A stretch of 64,000 bases of DNA. Source: Streptomyces nigrescens. Its GTDB lineage: Bacteria > Actinomycetota > Actinomycetes > Streptomycetales > Streptomycetaceae. This document shows positions 40,770-49,012 of this stretch, one piece after another. The notes beneath the pieces are model-generated. The model was not told where the DNA came from. It searched no databases and saw only the letters and a program-made list of their open reading frames with translations. The stretch is taken from contig AP026073.1 of NCBI GenBank assembly GCA_024349765.1, forward strand, positions 2,914,001 to 2,978,000, written 5' to 3'. Within the stretch, counting starts at the first letter, position 1. Each line of letters starts with the position of its first letter. A program made the translations under genes and the position numbers.

Positions 40770-42233
40770 CTAGCGGGTGGGGAGCCCCGCCGTCTTGTCG
40801 GACTTGCCGCCGATCCGGTCGCGGACCAGGGAGATCCCGACGACCACGACCGCCAGCAGCACCGACAGCAGCACCTGGATGCGGCCGCCGCCCTCGCTGT
40901 CGTCGGTCAGCATGTAGGCCAGCACGAACGTGATCATCGCGATCGTGGCCCAGGTCAGGTACGGGAACAGCCACATCCGCACGACCAGCTTCGCCGGGTT
41001 CTCGCGCAGGATGATCCCGCGCATCCGCAGCTGCGAGAAGCAGATCACCAGCCACACGAAGAGCGCGACCGCGCCCGAGGAGTTCAGCAGGAACTGGAAG
41101 ACGGTGTCGGGCCACAGGTAGTTGAAGCCGACCGCGATGAAGCCGAAGATGACCGAGGCCAGGATCGCGGCCTGCGGGACGCCGCGCACGCTGGTCCGGG
41201 CGAAGCTCTTCGGCGCGTCACCGCGCTGGCCGAGCGAGAACGCCATCCGGGAGGCGGTGTACAGGCCGGAGTTCAGGCAGGAGAGCACGGCGGTCAGCAC
41301 GATGACGTTCATGATCTGGCCGGCGTGCGGGATGCCGATGGAGTCGAGGGCCGCGACGTAGGAGCCCTTCTTGGTGATCGAGGGGTCGTTCCACGGCAGC
41401 AGGGAGACGACGACCAGGATCGAGCCGAGGTAGAAGATGCCCACTCGCCAGATCACGCTCTTGGTGGCCTTCGTGACCGCGCGCTCGGGGTCCTCGGACT
41501 CACCGGCGGCGAGGGTGACGATCTCGGAGCCCATGAAGGAGAAGACGACCATCAGGACACCGGTGAGGATCGCGCTGGGCCCGTGGGGCAGGAACCCGCC
41601 GTGCGAGGTGAGGTTCCCGAAGCCGGTCGCCGCGTGGCCGGTGCCGGGCAGCACTCCGAAGATCGCCAGGCCGCCCAGGACGATGAAGGCCGCGATGGCG
41701 ACGACCTTGATGCCCGCGAACCAGAACTCGAACTCGCCGAAGGAGGCGACCGAGGCGAGGTTGGTGGCGGTCAGTACGACCATCACGATCAGGGCCCAGG
41801 CCCACTGCGGGACGGCCGGGACCCAGCTCGTGAGGATGGCGGCCCCGGCGGTCGCCTCGACGGCGAGCACCACGACCCAGAAGAACCAGTACAGCCAGCC
41901 GATCGAGAAGCCCGCCCAGCGGCCGAGCGCCCGGTCCGCGTACGCGGAGAAGGAACCGGAGGTCGGGTTGGCCGCCGCCATCTCGCCGAGCATCCGCATG
42001 ACGAACACGACGAGCGCGCCGACCAGGGCGTAGGAGAGCAGGATGCCGGGGCCGGCCGCGGCGATGCCCGAGCCGGAGCCGACGAACAGGCCCGCGCCGA
42101 TGACCCCGCCCACGGCGATCATGGACAGATGGCGGTTCTTGAGGCCGGAGCGCAGCCCTGACTGCTGCGACGCCGACCCGTCTTCCGGGGGAGCGGGCGG
42201 AGCGGCCAGGTGGCTCTGGGGAGGTGTGGTCAT
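40770..42233 (-). CDS. Amino acid permease (APC superfamily, AAT type)
   Basis: A 487-residue transporter with about 12 helices. The first helix has the APC signature HLSMIAVGGVIGAGLFVGSG, with MRMLGEMAAANPTSGSFSAY next and FSFMGSEIVTLAAGESEDPE in the middle, all as in the GABA/proline/aromatic amino acid permeases (GabP, AnsP, CycA). It would import an amino acid by proton symport. The ATG at 42233 lacks a classic ribosome binding site. A 345-bp leader without a gene precedes it, including a 10-bp inverted repeat. Terminated by the hairpin at 40716-40758. Confidence 0.9.
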   Translation of the reverse strand: MTTPPQSHLAAPPAPPEDGSASQQSGLRSGLKNRHLSMIAVGGVIGAGLFVGSGSGIAAAGPGILLSYALVGALVVFVMRMLGEMAAANPTSGSFSAYADRALGRWAGFSIGWLYWFFWVVVLAVEATAGAAILTSWVPAVPQWAWALIVMVVLTATNLASVASFGEFEFWFAGIKVVAIAAFIVLGGLAIFGVLPGTGHAATGFGNLTSHGGFLPHGPSAILTGVLMVVFSFMGSEIVTLAAGESEDPERAVTKATKSVIWRVGIFYLGSILVVVSLLPWNDPSITKKGSYVAALDSIGIPHAGQIMNVIVLTAVLSCLNSGLYTASRMAFSLGQRGDAPKSFARTSVRGVPQAAILASVIFGFIAVGFNYLWPDTVFQFLLNSSGAVALFVWLVICFSQLRMRGIILRENPAKLVVRMWLFPYLTWATIAMITFVLAYMLTDDSEGGGRIQVLLSVLLAVVVVGISLVRDRIGGKSDKTAGLPTR

Positions 42234-42578
42234 TGCGACATCCGTTGAGGGGTTGGAGGGGTCATGCACGGGGTGACTGCTGGGATCGCCTCGGTCTGGA
42301 CGCACGACAGGGCCGGGTGCTGGCAGGTGGCGATCATGGCCCTGTCGAATGTCGAAAGCGGCGGCACGGGGCCGCGGATTCCGGATGCTCGCGCGGGTGG
42401 GGAGCGCTGATCGCGCCGCCGCAGCGTGCCCGGCCTCCTCGTGAGAGGTGAGCGGCATCACGTCCGAATGGATTTGCGTCAGCGTATGTGGCGATGCGCG
42501 GCGGCGTATTTGTGAGGGACGACAAAGTCACCCCCGATGGCTGTGCGACCGGCCAATGCGAAATCCGTAGCCGGCCGC
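42234..42578 (-). promoter_or_regulatory. Gene-free 345-bp leader of the permease with an inverted repeat
   Basis: No convincing gene is seen here. CGACAGGGCC (42305-42314) and GGCCCTGTCG (42338-42347) are perfect 10-bp arms 23 nt apart, about 75-115 nt upstream of the permease ATG. This could be an RNA stem-loop that controls the permease or a protein-binding site. The part nearer the MarR stop is ordinary intergenic sequence. Confidence 0.5.
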
Positions 42579-43049
42579 CTACGAGGACTCCCCCCGGTGC
42601 GGGACGCGCCCGCCCTCGGCACCCTCCTGGCGGTCCAGCTCGGCGAGCAGGCGGCGCAGGAACGCCCGGGTCTCGGCGACCGCGGACGCCGGCAGAGCGG
42701 GGGCCAGGGCGCGGTGGACGGCGGTGGCGCGCTCCGTGACGCGGGACAGCGCCCGCCGCCCCTCGGAGGTGGGCACCAGCAGCGGGGAACCACGGTGATC
42801 CGGGTTGGGCTCGAAGGTGAGGTGGCCCAGGTCCGCGAGGTCGTTGGCCACCCGCTGCACGTTCTGCCGGCTGACCCCGAGCCGCCGGGCCGCCCGCGGC
42901 ACCGTCATCGGCGCGTCCGACGCCACGCTCAGCACCTGCCACCGGGCCTGGGTGAGCCCCTCCGCCTGCGCGGTGCGCTCGCCGAGGCGGCGCAGGGCCC
43001 CGGCGGCCTCGAAGACATCGGCCACCAGCAGGGCCATCTCGTCCGACAC
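42579..43049 (-). CDS. MarR-family transcriptional regulator
   Basis: A 156-residue winged-helix regulator. The helix-turn-helix is at about residues 45-75 (TVPRAARRLGVSRQNVQRVANDL), followed by the wing LGHLTFEPNPDHRGSPLLVP with the conserved DxRxS-type DHRGS, and C-terminal dimerisation helices. MarR proteins commonly repress a divergent gene and respond to phenolic or oxidising ligands. The GTG at 43049 has AGGAGGACC directly upstream and is preferred over earlier starts. Its likely operator, TGACAACGCATTGTCA, lies 70 bp upstream and overlaps the promoter of a divergent but truncated gene. Confidence 0.85.
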   Translation of the reverse strand: MSDEMALLVADVFEAAGALRRLGERTAQAEGLTQARWQVLSVASDAPMTVPRAARRLGVSRQNVQRVANDLADLGHLTFEPNPDHRGSPLLVPTSEGRRALSRVTERATAVHRALAPALPASAVAETRAFLRRLLAELDRQEGAEGGRVPHRGESS

Positions 43050-43119
43050 CCGGTCCTCCTCCCGGGCCCCCTTCACGGGACGCCTTTTCGGCACGTGGCA
43101 CACACGTGACCACGACACT

Positions 43120-43135
43120 TGACAACGCATTGTCA
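43120..43135. promoter_or_regulatory. MarR-type operator palindrome TGACAACGCATTGTCA
   Basis: Perfect TGACAA/TTGTCA arms around CGCA between the MarR gene and the divergent gene fragment. The right arm coincides with the -35 box of the plus-strand promoter, so binding there would repress it. Confidence 0.6.
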
Positions 43136-43159
43136 GAATAGCAACGTGGTGTCTATATG
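43130..43159 (+). promoter_or_regulatory. Promoter facing away from marR-type gene
   Basis: TTGTCA (43130-43135), an 18-bp spacer, and TATATG (43154-43159) form a reasonable sigma-70-like promoter that fires toward the truncated frame starting at 43183. Confidence 0.45.
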
Positions 43160-43182
43160 CACACCGCGGCACGTGGTGGCGG

Positions 43183-43341
43183 ATGTCCACCCCGCAGGGC
43201 CCCGCCGGGCTCCGGATCCGCCCGCACGCCGCGCTGGGCGTCCTCGATCACGACTACCTCGACGACACCGCCTCCTGGCGGGTCCCCGCCCACGTCGTGC
43301 CCAACGGCGCCGGCGCCGTCCCGGAACTCCTACGCCGTCTC
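43183..43341 (+). pseudogene. Truncated divergent gene fragment
   Basis: The frame starting at ATG 43183 (STPQGPAGLRIRPHAALGV..) has a promoter, a weak ribosome binding site and strong coding bias for about 50 codons, with segments such as VLDHDYLDDTASWRVP and HVVPNGAGAVPELLRRL that read like a real protein. At about 43330-43341 the bias is lost, exactly where it meets the stop codon of the minus-strand phosphatase gene; beyond that the frame is only the antisense of that gene. I infer the 5' end of a MarR-controlled gene whose remainder was deleted or rearranged. I do not recognise the protein family. Confidence 0.4.
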
Positions 43342-45783
43342 GGACGGCAGGTCCTGCTCGGTCCAGATGATCTTGCCGGTGGGGGTGTAGCGGGTGCCCC
43401 AGCGCCGGGTCAGCTGGGCGACGATGAACAGCCCGCGGCCGCCCTCGTCGGTCGTCCGGGCATGGCGCAGATGCGGCGCGGTGCTGCCGCCGTCGAAGAC
43501 CTCGCAGATCAGCCCGGCCTGCCGGATCAGCCGCAGGGTGATCGGGCCGGTGCCGTGCCGGATCGCGTTGGTGACCAGCTCGCTGACGACCAGCTCCGTC
43601 GTGAACTGCAGCTCCTCCATGCCCCATTCGGCCAGCTGCCGGCCGGCCAGCGCCCGGGCGTTGCCGACCACGGCCGGGTCGGCGGGCAGGTCCCAGGACG
43701 CCACCTGGTGCGCACCGAGCGCGCGGGTACGGGCGAGCAGCAGCGCCGCGTCGTCCGACGGCGGTCCGGTCAGCAGCGCCTTGACCGCCCGCCCGCCGAT
43801 GTCCTTCAACGCCGCCCCGGGCATCGTCAGCGCGCCGCTCAGCCGGGCCAGCCCGACCCCGATGTCCGGATCGCAGGTCTCGATCAGCCCGTTGGTGTAG
43901 AGCGCGAGCAGACTGCCCTCGGGCAGCTCCCGCTCGACCGCCTCGAACGGCAGCGAGCCCAGCCCCAGCGGGGGACCGGCGGGCAGGTCCACCAGCTCGA
44001 CCGTGCCGTCCGGCCCGGCCACCGCGGGCGGGAGGTGCCCGGCCCGCGCCATGCAGCACCGCCGGCTGACCGGGTCGTAGATCGCGTACAGACAGGTCGC
44101 GCCCATGAACGTGGCCGCCACCGTGGCGTTCCCGGTCTCCGCCGGCTCGGCGCCGTAGGTCTTCACCAGGCCGATGACCAGGTCGTCCAGCCTTGCCAGC
44201 AGCTCATCGGGCGGCAGATCGAGGTTGGCCAGGGTGCGCACCGCCGTCCGCAACCGGCCCATGGTGGCCGCGGCGTTGATGCCGTGGCCGACCACGTCCC
44301 CGACGACCAGCGCCACCCGGGCACCGGACAGCGGGATCACGTCGAACCAGTCGCCGCCCACCCCGCTCGGCGCGTCCGCCGGGAAGTACCAGGACGCGAC
44401 CTCCAGGGCGGAGCCGCCGGTCAGCTCGTGCGGCAGCAGGTTCTGCTGCATCACCCGCGCCGCGGTCCGCTCCCGTGTGTAGCGGCGCGCGTTGTCGACG
44501 CACACCGCGGCCCGCGCCACCAGCTCCTCGGCCAGCCGCACGTCGTCCGCGGTGAACGGCCCCAGCCGGCGCGAGCGGAAGAACGTCGCCGCGCCCAGCG
44601 TCACCCCGCGGGCCTGCACCGGCGCCACCATCACCGACCGGAACCCGTACGCCCGGATCACCGCGCCGCGGGCCGGGTCCTCGGTGACCCAGGCGCTGGA
44701 CGTCTGGTCCAGGGCCGCCTCCACCAGGGACTCGCCGGCCAGCAGGCAGCGGGTGATGGGCGATGCCGGGGAGCGCCGGACGGCCTCGCCGACCGCCAAC
44801 CCCGCTTCCGGGCAGCCCTCGTTGACCGACTGCTGGCCGCAGCGCCGCATCAGCAGACTGCTGTCGACCGGACCGGGCACCGGCTCCTCGCCCCGGAGGA
44901 CCGAGTCCAGCAGATCGACGGCGACGAAGTCGGCGAGCGCCGGCACCGCGACGTCGGCCAGCTCCTGCCCGGTGCGGGTGACGTCCAGGGTGCTGCCGAT
45001 CCGGACGCTGGCGTCGTTCAGCAGGGCCAGCCGCTCCTGCGCCCGCCAGCGCTCGGTGACGTCGATGACCATGTACCAGATGCCGATCCGCCGCCCCTGC
45101 GGATCCGCCAGCCCGAAGAAGGACGCCGAGTAGGCGCGCTCCTGGTTGGGGTCGGCGTAGGTGGGGCTGCGGAATTCGTAGTCCATCACCGGGATGCCGG
45201 TGCGCAGGACCCGCAGCATCCGCTCGTGGAACGCCTCGGCCTCCAGCGGCGGCAGGACCTGGTCCACCGTCCGCCCCAGCCGGCGTTCCAGGGGTATCAG
45301 CCGTTCCAGCACGTCGTTGACCCACACGTAGCGCAGCTCGGTGTCCAGCACGGCCATGCCGACCGGGGCGTGTGCCAGGAACGGTTCGAGCATCAGCTGG
45401 TTGACCCCGCCGCCCGGCATCCGCCACTCCTCCAGGGCGAACACCGACCACCGCTCGCCGCCGGCGCCGTCGAGCACCGGGGTGACCTGGACGGCCAGCT
45501 GCAGATCGCGGCCGTCGCGGTGGCGCGCGGCCACCGAACCGCCCCAGCCGTCGCCGGTCCGGCACCACGCGGCGACCGCGGCCGCCCGCTCCCTGTCGCC
45601 GGGGAGGGCCAGCAGTTCCGCCGCGGGGTGGCGGAGGACCTCCTCGGCCCGGTAACCGAGCAGCCGCTGGGCGGCGAGGGTCCAGGAGACGATCAGCCCC
45701 TGTGCGTCCAGTTCGGCCGTGGCGGCCTTCGCGAGGTCACCCGCCCGGTCGGAACCGCCCGGCCGTGCCTTGTCGGAGCTCAT
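43330..45783 (-). CDS. PAS-PAS-GAF-SpoIIE phosphatase-ATPase protein with a TNG motif
   Basis: An 817-residue signalling protein: PAS (about 20-120), PAS/PAC (about 130-255, RRIGIWYMVIDVTERWRAQE), GAF (about 265-435), SpoIIE/PP2C (about 450-680) and HATPase_c (about 700-810, ELVTNAIRHG and GGRGLFIVAQL). In the phosphatase VGGDWFDVIPL and VVGDVVGHGINAAATMG are intact, but the usual TDG metal ligand is TNG (Asn near residue 631, codon 43891-43893), in LYTNGLIE. Loss of this Asp may weaken phosphatase activity, leaving sensing or kinase roles. The ATG at 45783 has a weak ribosome binding site; TAGACT (45827-45822, minus) is a possible -10 box. Its 3' end abuts the gene fragment at 43183. Confidence 0.9.
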   Translation of the reverse strand: MSSDKARPGGSDRAGDLAKAATAELDAQGLIVSWTLAAQRLLGYRAEEVLRHPAAELLALPGDRERAAAVAAWCRTGDGWGGSVAARHRDGRDLQLAVQVTPVLDGAGGERWSVFALEEWRMPGGGVNQLMLEPFLAHAPVGMAVLDTELRYVWVNDVLERLIPLERRLGRTVDQVLPPLEAEAFHERMLRVLRTGIPVMDYEFRSPTYADPNQERAYSASFFGLADPQGRRIGIWYMVIDVTERWRAQERLALLNDASVRIGSTLDVTRTGQELADVAVPALADFVAVDLLDSVLRGEEPVPGPVDSSLLMRRCGQQSVNEGCPEAGLAVGEAVRRSPASPITRCLLAGESLVEAALDQTSSAWVTEDPARGAVIRAYGFRSVMVAPVQARGVTLGAATFFRSRRLGPFTADDVRLAEELVARAAVCVDNARRYTRERTAARVMQQNLLPHELTGGSALEVASWYFPADAPSGVGGDWFDVIPLSGARVALVVGDVVGHGINAAATMGRLRTAVRTLANLDLPPDELLARLDDLVIGLVKTYGAEPAETGNATVAATFMGATCLYAIYDPVSRRCCMARAGHLPPAVAGPDGTVELVDLPAGPPLGLGSLPFEAVERELPEGSLLALYTNGLIETCDPDIGVGLARLSGALTMPGAALKDIGGRAVKALLTGPPSDDAALLLARTRALGAHQVASWDLPADPAVVGNARALAGRQLAEWGMEELQFTTELVVSELVTNAIRHGTGPITLRLIRQAGLICEVFDGGSTAPHLRHARTTDEGGRGLFIVAQLTRRWGTRYTPTGKIIWTEQDLPSETA

Positions 45784-45867
45784 GATCGCCAGTCCGTCGG
45801 CTCAAGGGGAGCATCGCGCCCAGTCTAGGAGAAATATGAACCAACAGCCGCTGCAGTCGGTGACGGC

Positions 45868-47496
45868 TCAGGGGGCCGGCGGCAGCCGCAGTTGCAGCAT
45901 GGCCAGCAGGCGCTGGTCGGGGCGGCCGAGGTCGAGGCCGGTCAGCTCCTCGGCCCGGCGGATCCGGTAGCGGAGGGTGTTGGGGTGCACGTGCAGCTGG
46001 GTGGCGGCGGCCCGGACGTCGCCGAAGGCGTTCAGATAGGCGAGCACGGTCTCGGCCAGCTGCCCCTGGTTCCGGCTGTCGTGCGCGACCAGCGCGGTCA
46101 GCCGCGGGTCGCGCATCTCCGGATGGGCGGAGAGCAGCGTGAGCACCTCGCTGACCAGCACCTCCGCCTGGATGTCCGGCAGTGCCGCGACCGTGGTGGC
46201 GACGCCCACGCTCACCATGGCGTCCAGGATCCGGTCCGCCTCCCGCCGGGACTCGGGGACCTCGCCGAGCGCCGGCACGATGCAGCCCACCGAGCCGCGC
46301 AGCGACAGCCCCAGGTGGCGGCGGACGGCGTCGGTGATCTCCTGCCCCCAGAGGCGCAGGGTGCCGAGGTCGATGCTGCGCGGCAGCTGCGGCAGCAGCA
46401 CGTAGATCCGGGAGTCGGCCTGGGTGACCAGGGCGCTGCGGTGCCGGGCGGCGGTGTGCACCGAGACCAGGTTGCCGACCTCGGCCCGGGCCAGCTCCGG
46501 CGGCGGGGCCTCGGTCCCGTACGAGAAGCCCAGGACGGCCGCCGGGCGGGCGGCGTCGAGGCCCATGTGGGAGGCGAGCGGCTGCGGCCCGGTGGTGCCC
46601 TCCAGCAGCCCGGCCGCCAGCGTCCGGGTCAGTGTGAGGTCCGCCGAGAGCTCCCGGCGGCGGCGCACGAGATGCTGCGCGGCGACCCGGGCCGCGCCCA
46701 GCAGGGCCTGGTCGCAGTGGTCGGTCAGCGGCGTCGAGCCCTCCTGCACCCAGATGGTGCCCAGCTGCCGCTCCCCGGACCGGATCGCCACCGCGAGCCG
46801 GGCGCGGATGCCCAGCTCCGGATGGCTTTCGATGCGGATCACCTCGTCGGAGGCGCGCAGCCGCTGGAAGACCCCCCATTTCCGGAGCCGGGCCAGATAC
46901 GCCTCGGGGCCGTGCCAGCCCAGGATGGACAGCCGCCGCAGATCGTCCACCTCGTCGGAGTCGGTGGAGCGGGAGTACGCCAGCACCCGGTTCGCGGTGT
47001 CCTCGATGCTGACGATGCCGCCGGTGAGGACGGCGGTGGTCTGGGCGAGCGAGAACAGATCGCCCTCCTCGTCGCCCGCGCCGGGCAGCCCCGGCGGTGA
47101 GTCCTCCAGGGCCGCCCGGGCCAGCGCGTCCACCTGCTCCCAGCGCGCCTCACTGCGGACGGACAGCAGCGCGATCCCGGCCTCGACGGCGGTCTCACTG
47201 AGCGCCGCGGCCTGGCCGGGGGCGTCGAGCTTGACCGCGACCGCGGCCGCCCCGTCGCGCCCGCCGGCCCGCAGCGCCGGGAACGCGGCGCGGCCGCGGG
47301 CGCCTATGGCGAGGATCAGCTCGCCGGGGCGGGCCATCGGCGGATCCTCGGGGTCGAGCAGGGCGACGCTGCGGATCTCGACGTCCAGCCCGGCGGGCGC
47401 CGCCTGCAGCTCGACCAGCGGCTCGCCCAGCGACATCAGCAGCTGGCGCAGGCTGATGCCGGTACGGGGCGGTGTTGCCGCCGCGGCTGTGTCCAT
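45868..47496 (-). CDS. PucR-family transcriptional regulator
   Basis: A 542-residue regulator. The N-terminal PucR-like domain (about 20-150) has RSVALLDPEDPPMARPGEL-like sequence; the middle is a GGDEF-like/GAF-like region (LFSLAQTTAVLTGGIVSIED, then GTIWVQEG). The C-terminus has the PucR helix-turn-helix (about 495-525: AAATQLHVHPNTLRYRIRRA followed by EELTGLDL). Relatives control purine, amino acid or osmolyte catabolism. The ATG at 47496 is preferred because the extra 27 residues of the longer frame are Gly/Pro-rich and unconserved; no strong ribosome binding site is present. It lies downstream of a membrane acyltransferase gene, 108 bp apart. Confidence 0.85.
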   Translation of the reverse strand: MDTAAAATPPRTGISLRQLLMSLGEPLVELQAAPAGLDVEIRSVALLDPEDPPMARPGELILAIGARGRAAFPALRAGGRDGAAAVAVKLDAPGQAAALSETAVEAGIALLSVRSEARWEQVDALARAALEDSPPGLPGAGDEEGDLFSLAQTTAVLTGGIVSIEDTANRVLAYSRSTDSDEVDDLRRLSILGWHGPEAYLARLRKWGVFQRLRASDEVIRIESHPELGIRARLAVAIRSGERQLGTIWVQEGSTPLTDHCDQALLGAARVAAQHLVRRRRELSADLTLTRTLAAGLLEGTTGPQPLASHMGLDAARPAAVLGFSYGTEAPPPELARAEVGNLVSVHTAARHRSALVTQADSRIYVLLPQLPRSIDLGTLRLWGQEITDAVRRHLGLSLRGSVGCIVPALGEVPESRREADRILDAMVSVGVATTVAALPDIQAEVLVSEVLTLLSAHPEMRDPRLTALVAHDSRNQGQLAETVLAYLNAFGDVRAAATQLHVHPNTLRYRIRRAEELTGLDLGRPDQRLLAMLQLRLPPAP

Positions 47497-47604
47497 GATC
47501 GGCGCCTCTGCTGGGTCGGTTCGGCCCGGGCCGGACGGCGCAGGCCCGCTCATGGCGCATACGGTCCCGACCGCCAAGCAGCCGGTCGGCCAAAGTCGGG
47601 CCTG

Positions 47605-48756
47605 CTACGGCACGTATGAGCCACGCCAACAGTACTGCTGCTCCCCGTCGGGACAACCGCGGCCGCGGGGCGCCCGGCGGAAGGCCCAGTGCATCCGCGG
47701 CTCCACCGCGAACCGGAAGACCTTCCGTACCGGCGGGGTGCACAGCAGCGTCACCACCACGGCGGCGATCAGCGTCACCACGACGTGGCCCCACGGCGTA
47801 CCGATCCAGGCCGCGTCGTACCAGTGCCACCAGCGCGAGCCCTTGGCCAGGAAGCCGTGCAGCAGATAGCCGTAGAGGGTGCCGGCGCCCAGGGCGGTGC
47901 ACCACATCCGGCGGCCCGGCACCCAGGCGAGGAAGCAGGCGGTCAGCACCAGTGAGCAGCCGAACATGGCCAGCTGCATCAGCCCGCCGCCCCACCACGG
48001 CGCTCCCAGTGTCCTGGCGCTGTCGGTGTGGTAGAACCACGCGTCGTTCATCCGCGGCACGGCCCAGTAGGCGAACGCGGTCGCACCCAGCACCACGGGC
48101 ACGGCCGCGATCCGCACCGCCCGGCGGCGCAGCAGGCGGAAGTGCTCGGGGGACAGGCGCAGGCCCAGCACGAAGAACGGCAGGAACTGCAGTACCCGTT
48201 GGAGATCGAGATCGCTGCCGATCTCCGGGGAGGCCGAGGCGAGTGCGGCGATCGTCAGGGCGAGCGGCACCGGCAGGCGGATGATCGGCCACAGCGGGGC
48301 GGTGAGCCGCCAGATGAACAGCGCCGGCAGGAACCAGGTGAGGAACCACGGATCCAGCAGGCCGACCGAGAGGTCCGGCTGATCGCCGGCCGCGTACCGG
48401 AACAGGGCGTAGGCCGTCCGGAAGAGGATATAAGGGACGGCGATGCCGGTGACCAGTCGCTGCAGCTGGTCGGGGCGGAAAGTGAAACTCCGGGAAAAAT
48501 AACCGGAGATGACGATGAACGCCGGCATGTGGAAGGCGTACACGACGAGGTAGAGCGCGGCCGAGGTCCGGCTCGTGGCGTAGAACGGCTCCCAGGCGTG
48601 GCCGATCGCCACCCATACGATGGCCAGGTATTTGGCATTGTCGAAGTAGGCGTCGCGCCGGGTGCCGCCGGTGGGCCCCGCGACATCCTCCGGGGCCGGG
48701 GCGGGGGCGCGCGCGGAGGCGGTGGTGGAGCGGCGGCGGAGCGGGGCCGCGGTCAT
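47605..48756 (-). CDS. Membrane acyltransferase (acyltransferase 3 family)
   Basis: A 383-residue integral membrane protein of the acyltransferase 3 family, related to fucose-4-O-acetylase-like proteins (COG3594). YFDNAKYLAIVWVAIGHAWE begins the first helix, with the catalytic His in the GHA stretch, followed by AFHMPAFIVISGYFSR and about eight more hydrophobic segments. It likely moves an acetyl or other acyl group from the cytosol to an extracytoplasmic sugar or polymer. The ATG at 48756 follows GGGGAGGAACG (4-14 nt upstream). A perfect 18-bp palindrome at 48779-48796 sits just before the gene. Confidence 0.85.
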   Translation of the reverse strand: MTAAPLRRRSTTASARAPAPAPEDVAGPTGGTRRDAYFDNAKYLAIVWVAIGHAWEPFYATSRTSAALYLVVYAFHMPAFIVISGYFSRSFTFRPDQLQRLVTGIAVPYILFRTAYALFRYAAGDQPDLSVGLLDPWFLTWFLPALFIWRLTAPLWPIIRLPVPLALTIAALASASPEIGSDLDLQRVLQFLPFFVLGLRLSPEHFRLLRRRAVRIAAVPVVLGATAFAYWAVPRMNDAWFYHTDSARTLGAPWWGGGLMQLAMFGCSLVLTACFLAWVPGRRMWCTALGAGTLYGYLLHGFLAKGSRWWHWYDAAWIGTPWGHVVVTLIAAVVVTLLCTPPVRKVFRFAVEPRMHWAFRRAPRGRGCPDGEQQYCWRGSYVP

Positions 48757-48778
48757 GGAATCGTTCCTCCCCTCGGTC

Positions 48779-48796
48779 GTCTACAGTGTTGTAGAC
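48779..48796. promoter_or_regulatory. 18-bp palindrome GTCTACAACACTGTAGAC (minus strand)
   Basis: On the minus strand GTCTACA and TGTAGAC are perfect 7-bp arms around ACAC, 23 nt upstream of the acyltransferase ATG. The form is typical of TetR-family operators. No TetR gene is nearby. It may overlap the -10 region (TAGACG on the minus strand). Confidence 0.5.
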
Positions 48797-48893
48797 CATC
48801 GCGCACTGTAGGGGCCCGGGCGTGCGCCGCGCATCCCGGTCCGCTCAGCCGGCCCGCGGGGGCCTTCCCGTCGGCCCGACGGCGAAACCCCAG

Positions 48894-48899
48894 TAAAGT
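48894..48899 (+). promoter_or_regulatory. Possible -10 box of the uppP gene (TAAAGT)
   Basis: TAAAGT lies about 114 nt upstream of the UppP start, in the least GC-rich part of the divergent gap 48757-49012. No good -35 is visible, so this is tentative. Confidence 0.25.
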
Positions 48900-49012
48900 C
48901 ACTCATCGCGCCAAGGCGTGTCGTCCGGGTCGGCCCGGGCGATCCACAGACCCGCCCCACGCGCCGAGGCGTGCCTGCGCCCACCGTCCACCCGTCCCGA
49001 GAAATGGATCCC

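Noticed and set aside
43342-45828. Continuation of the plus-strand frame of the gene fragment
   Set aside because: From 43342 on it is the complement of the sensor phosphatase and Gln/Arg/Gly-rich, so only the first 50 codons are taken as meaningful.
45835-45970. Plus-strand ATG at 45835 with a perfect AGGAGAAAT upstream
   Set aside because: It runs antisense into the PucR helix-turn-helix and lacks coding bias. The ribosome-binding-like sequence coincides with the TAGACT promoter box of the phosphatase on the other strand.
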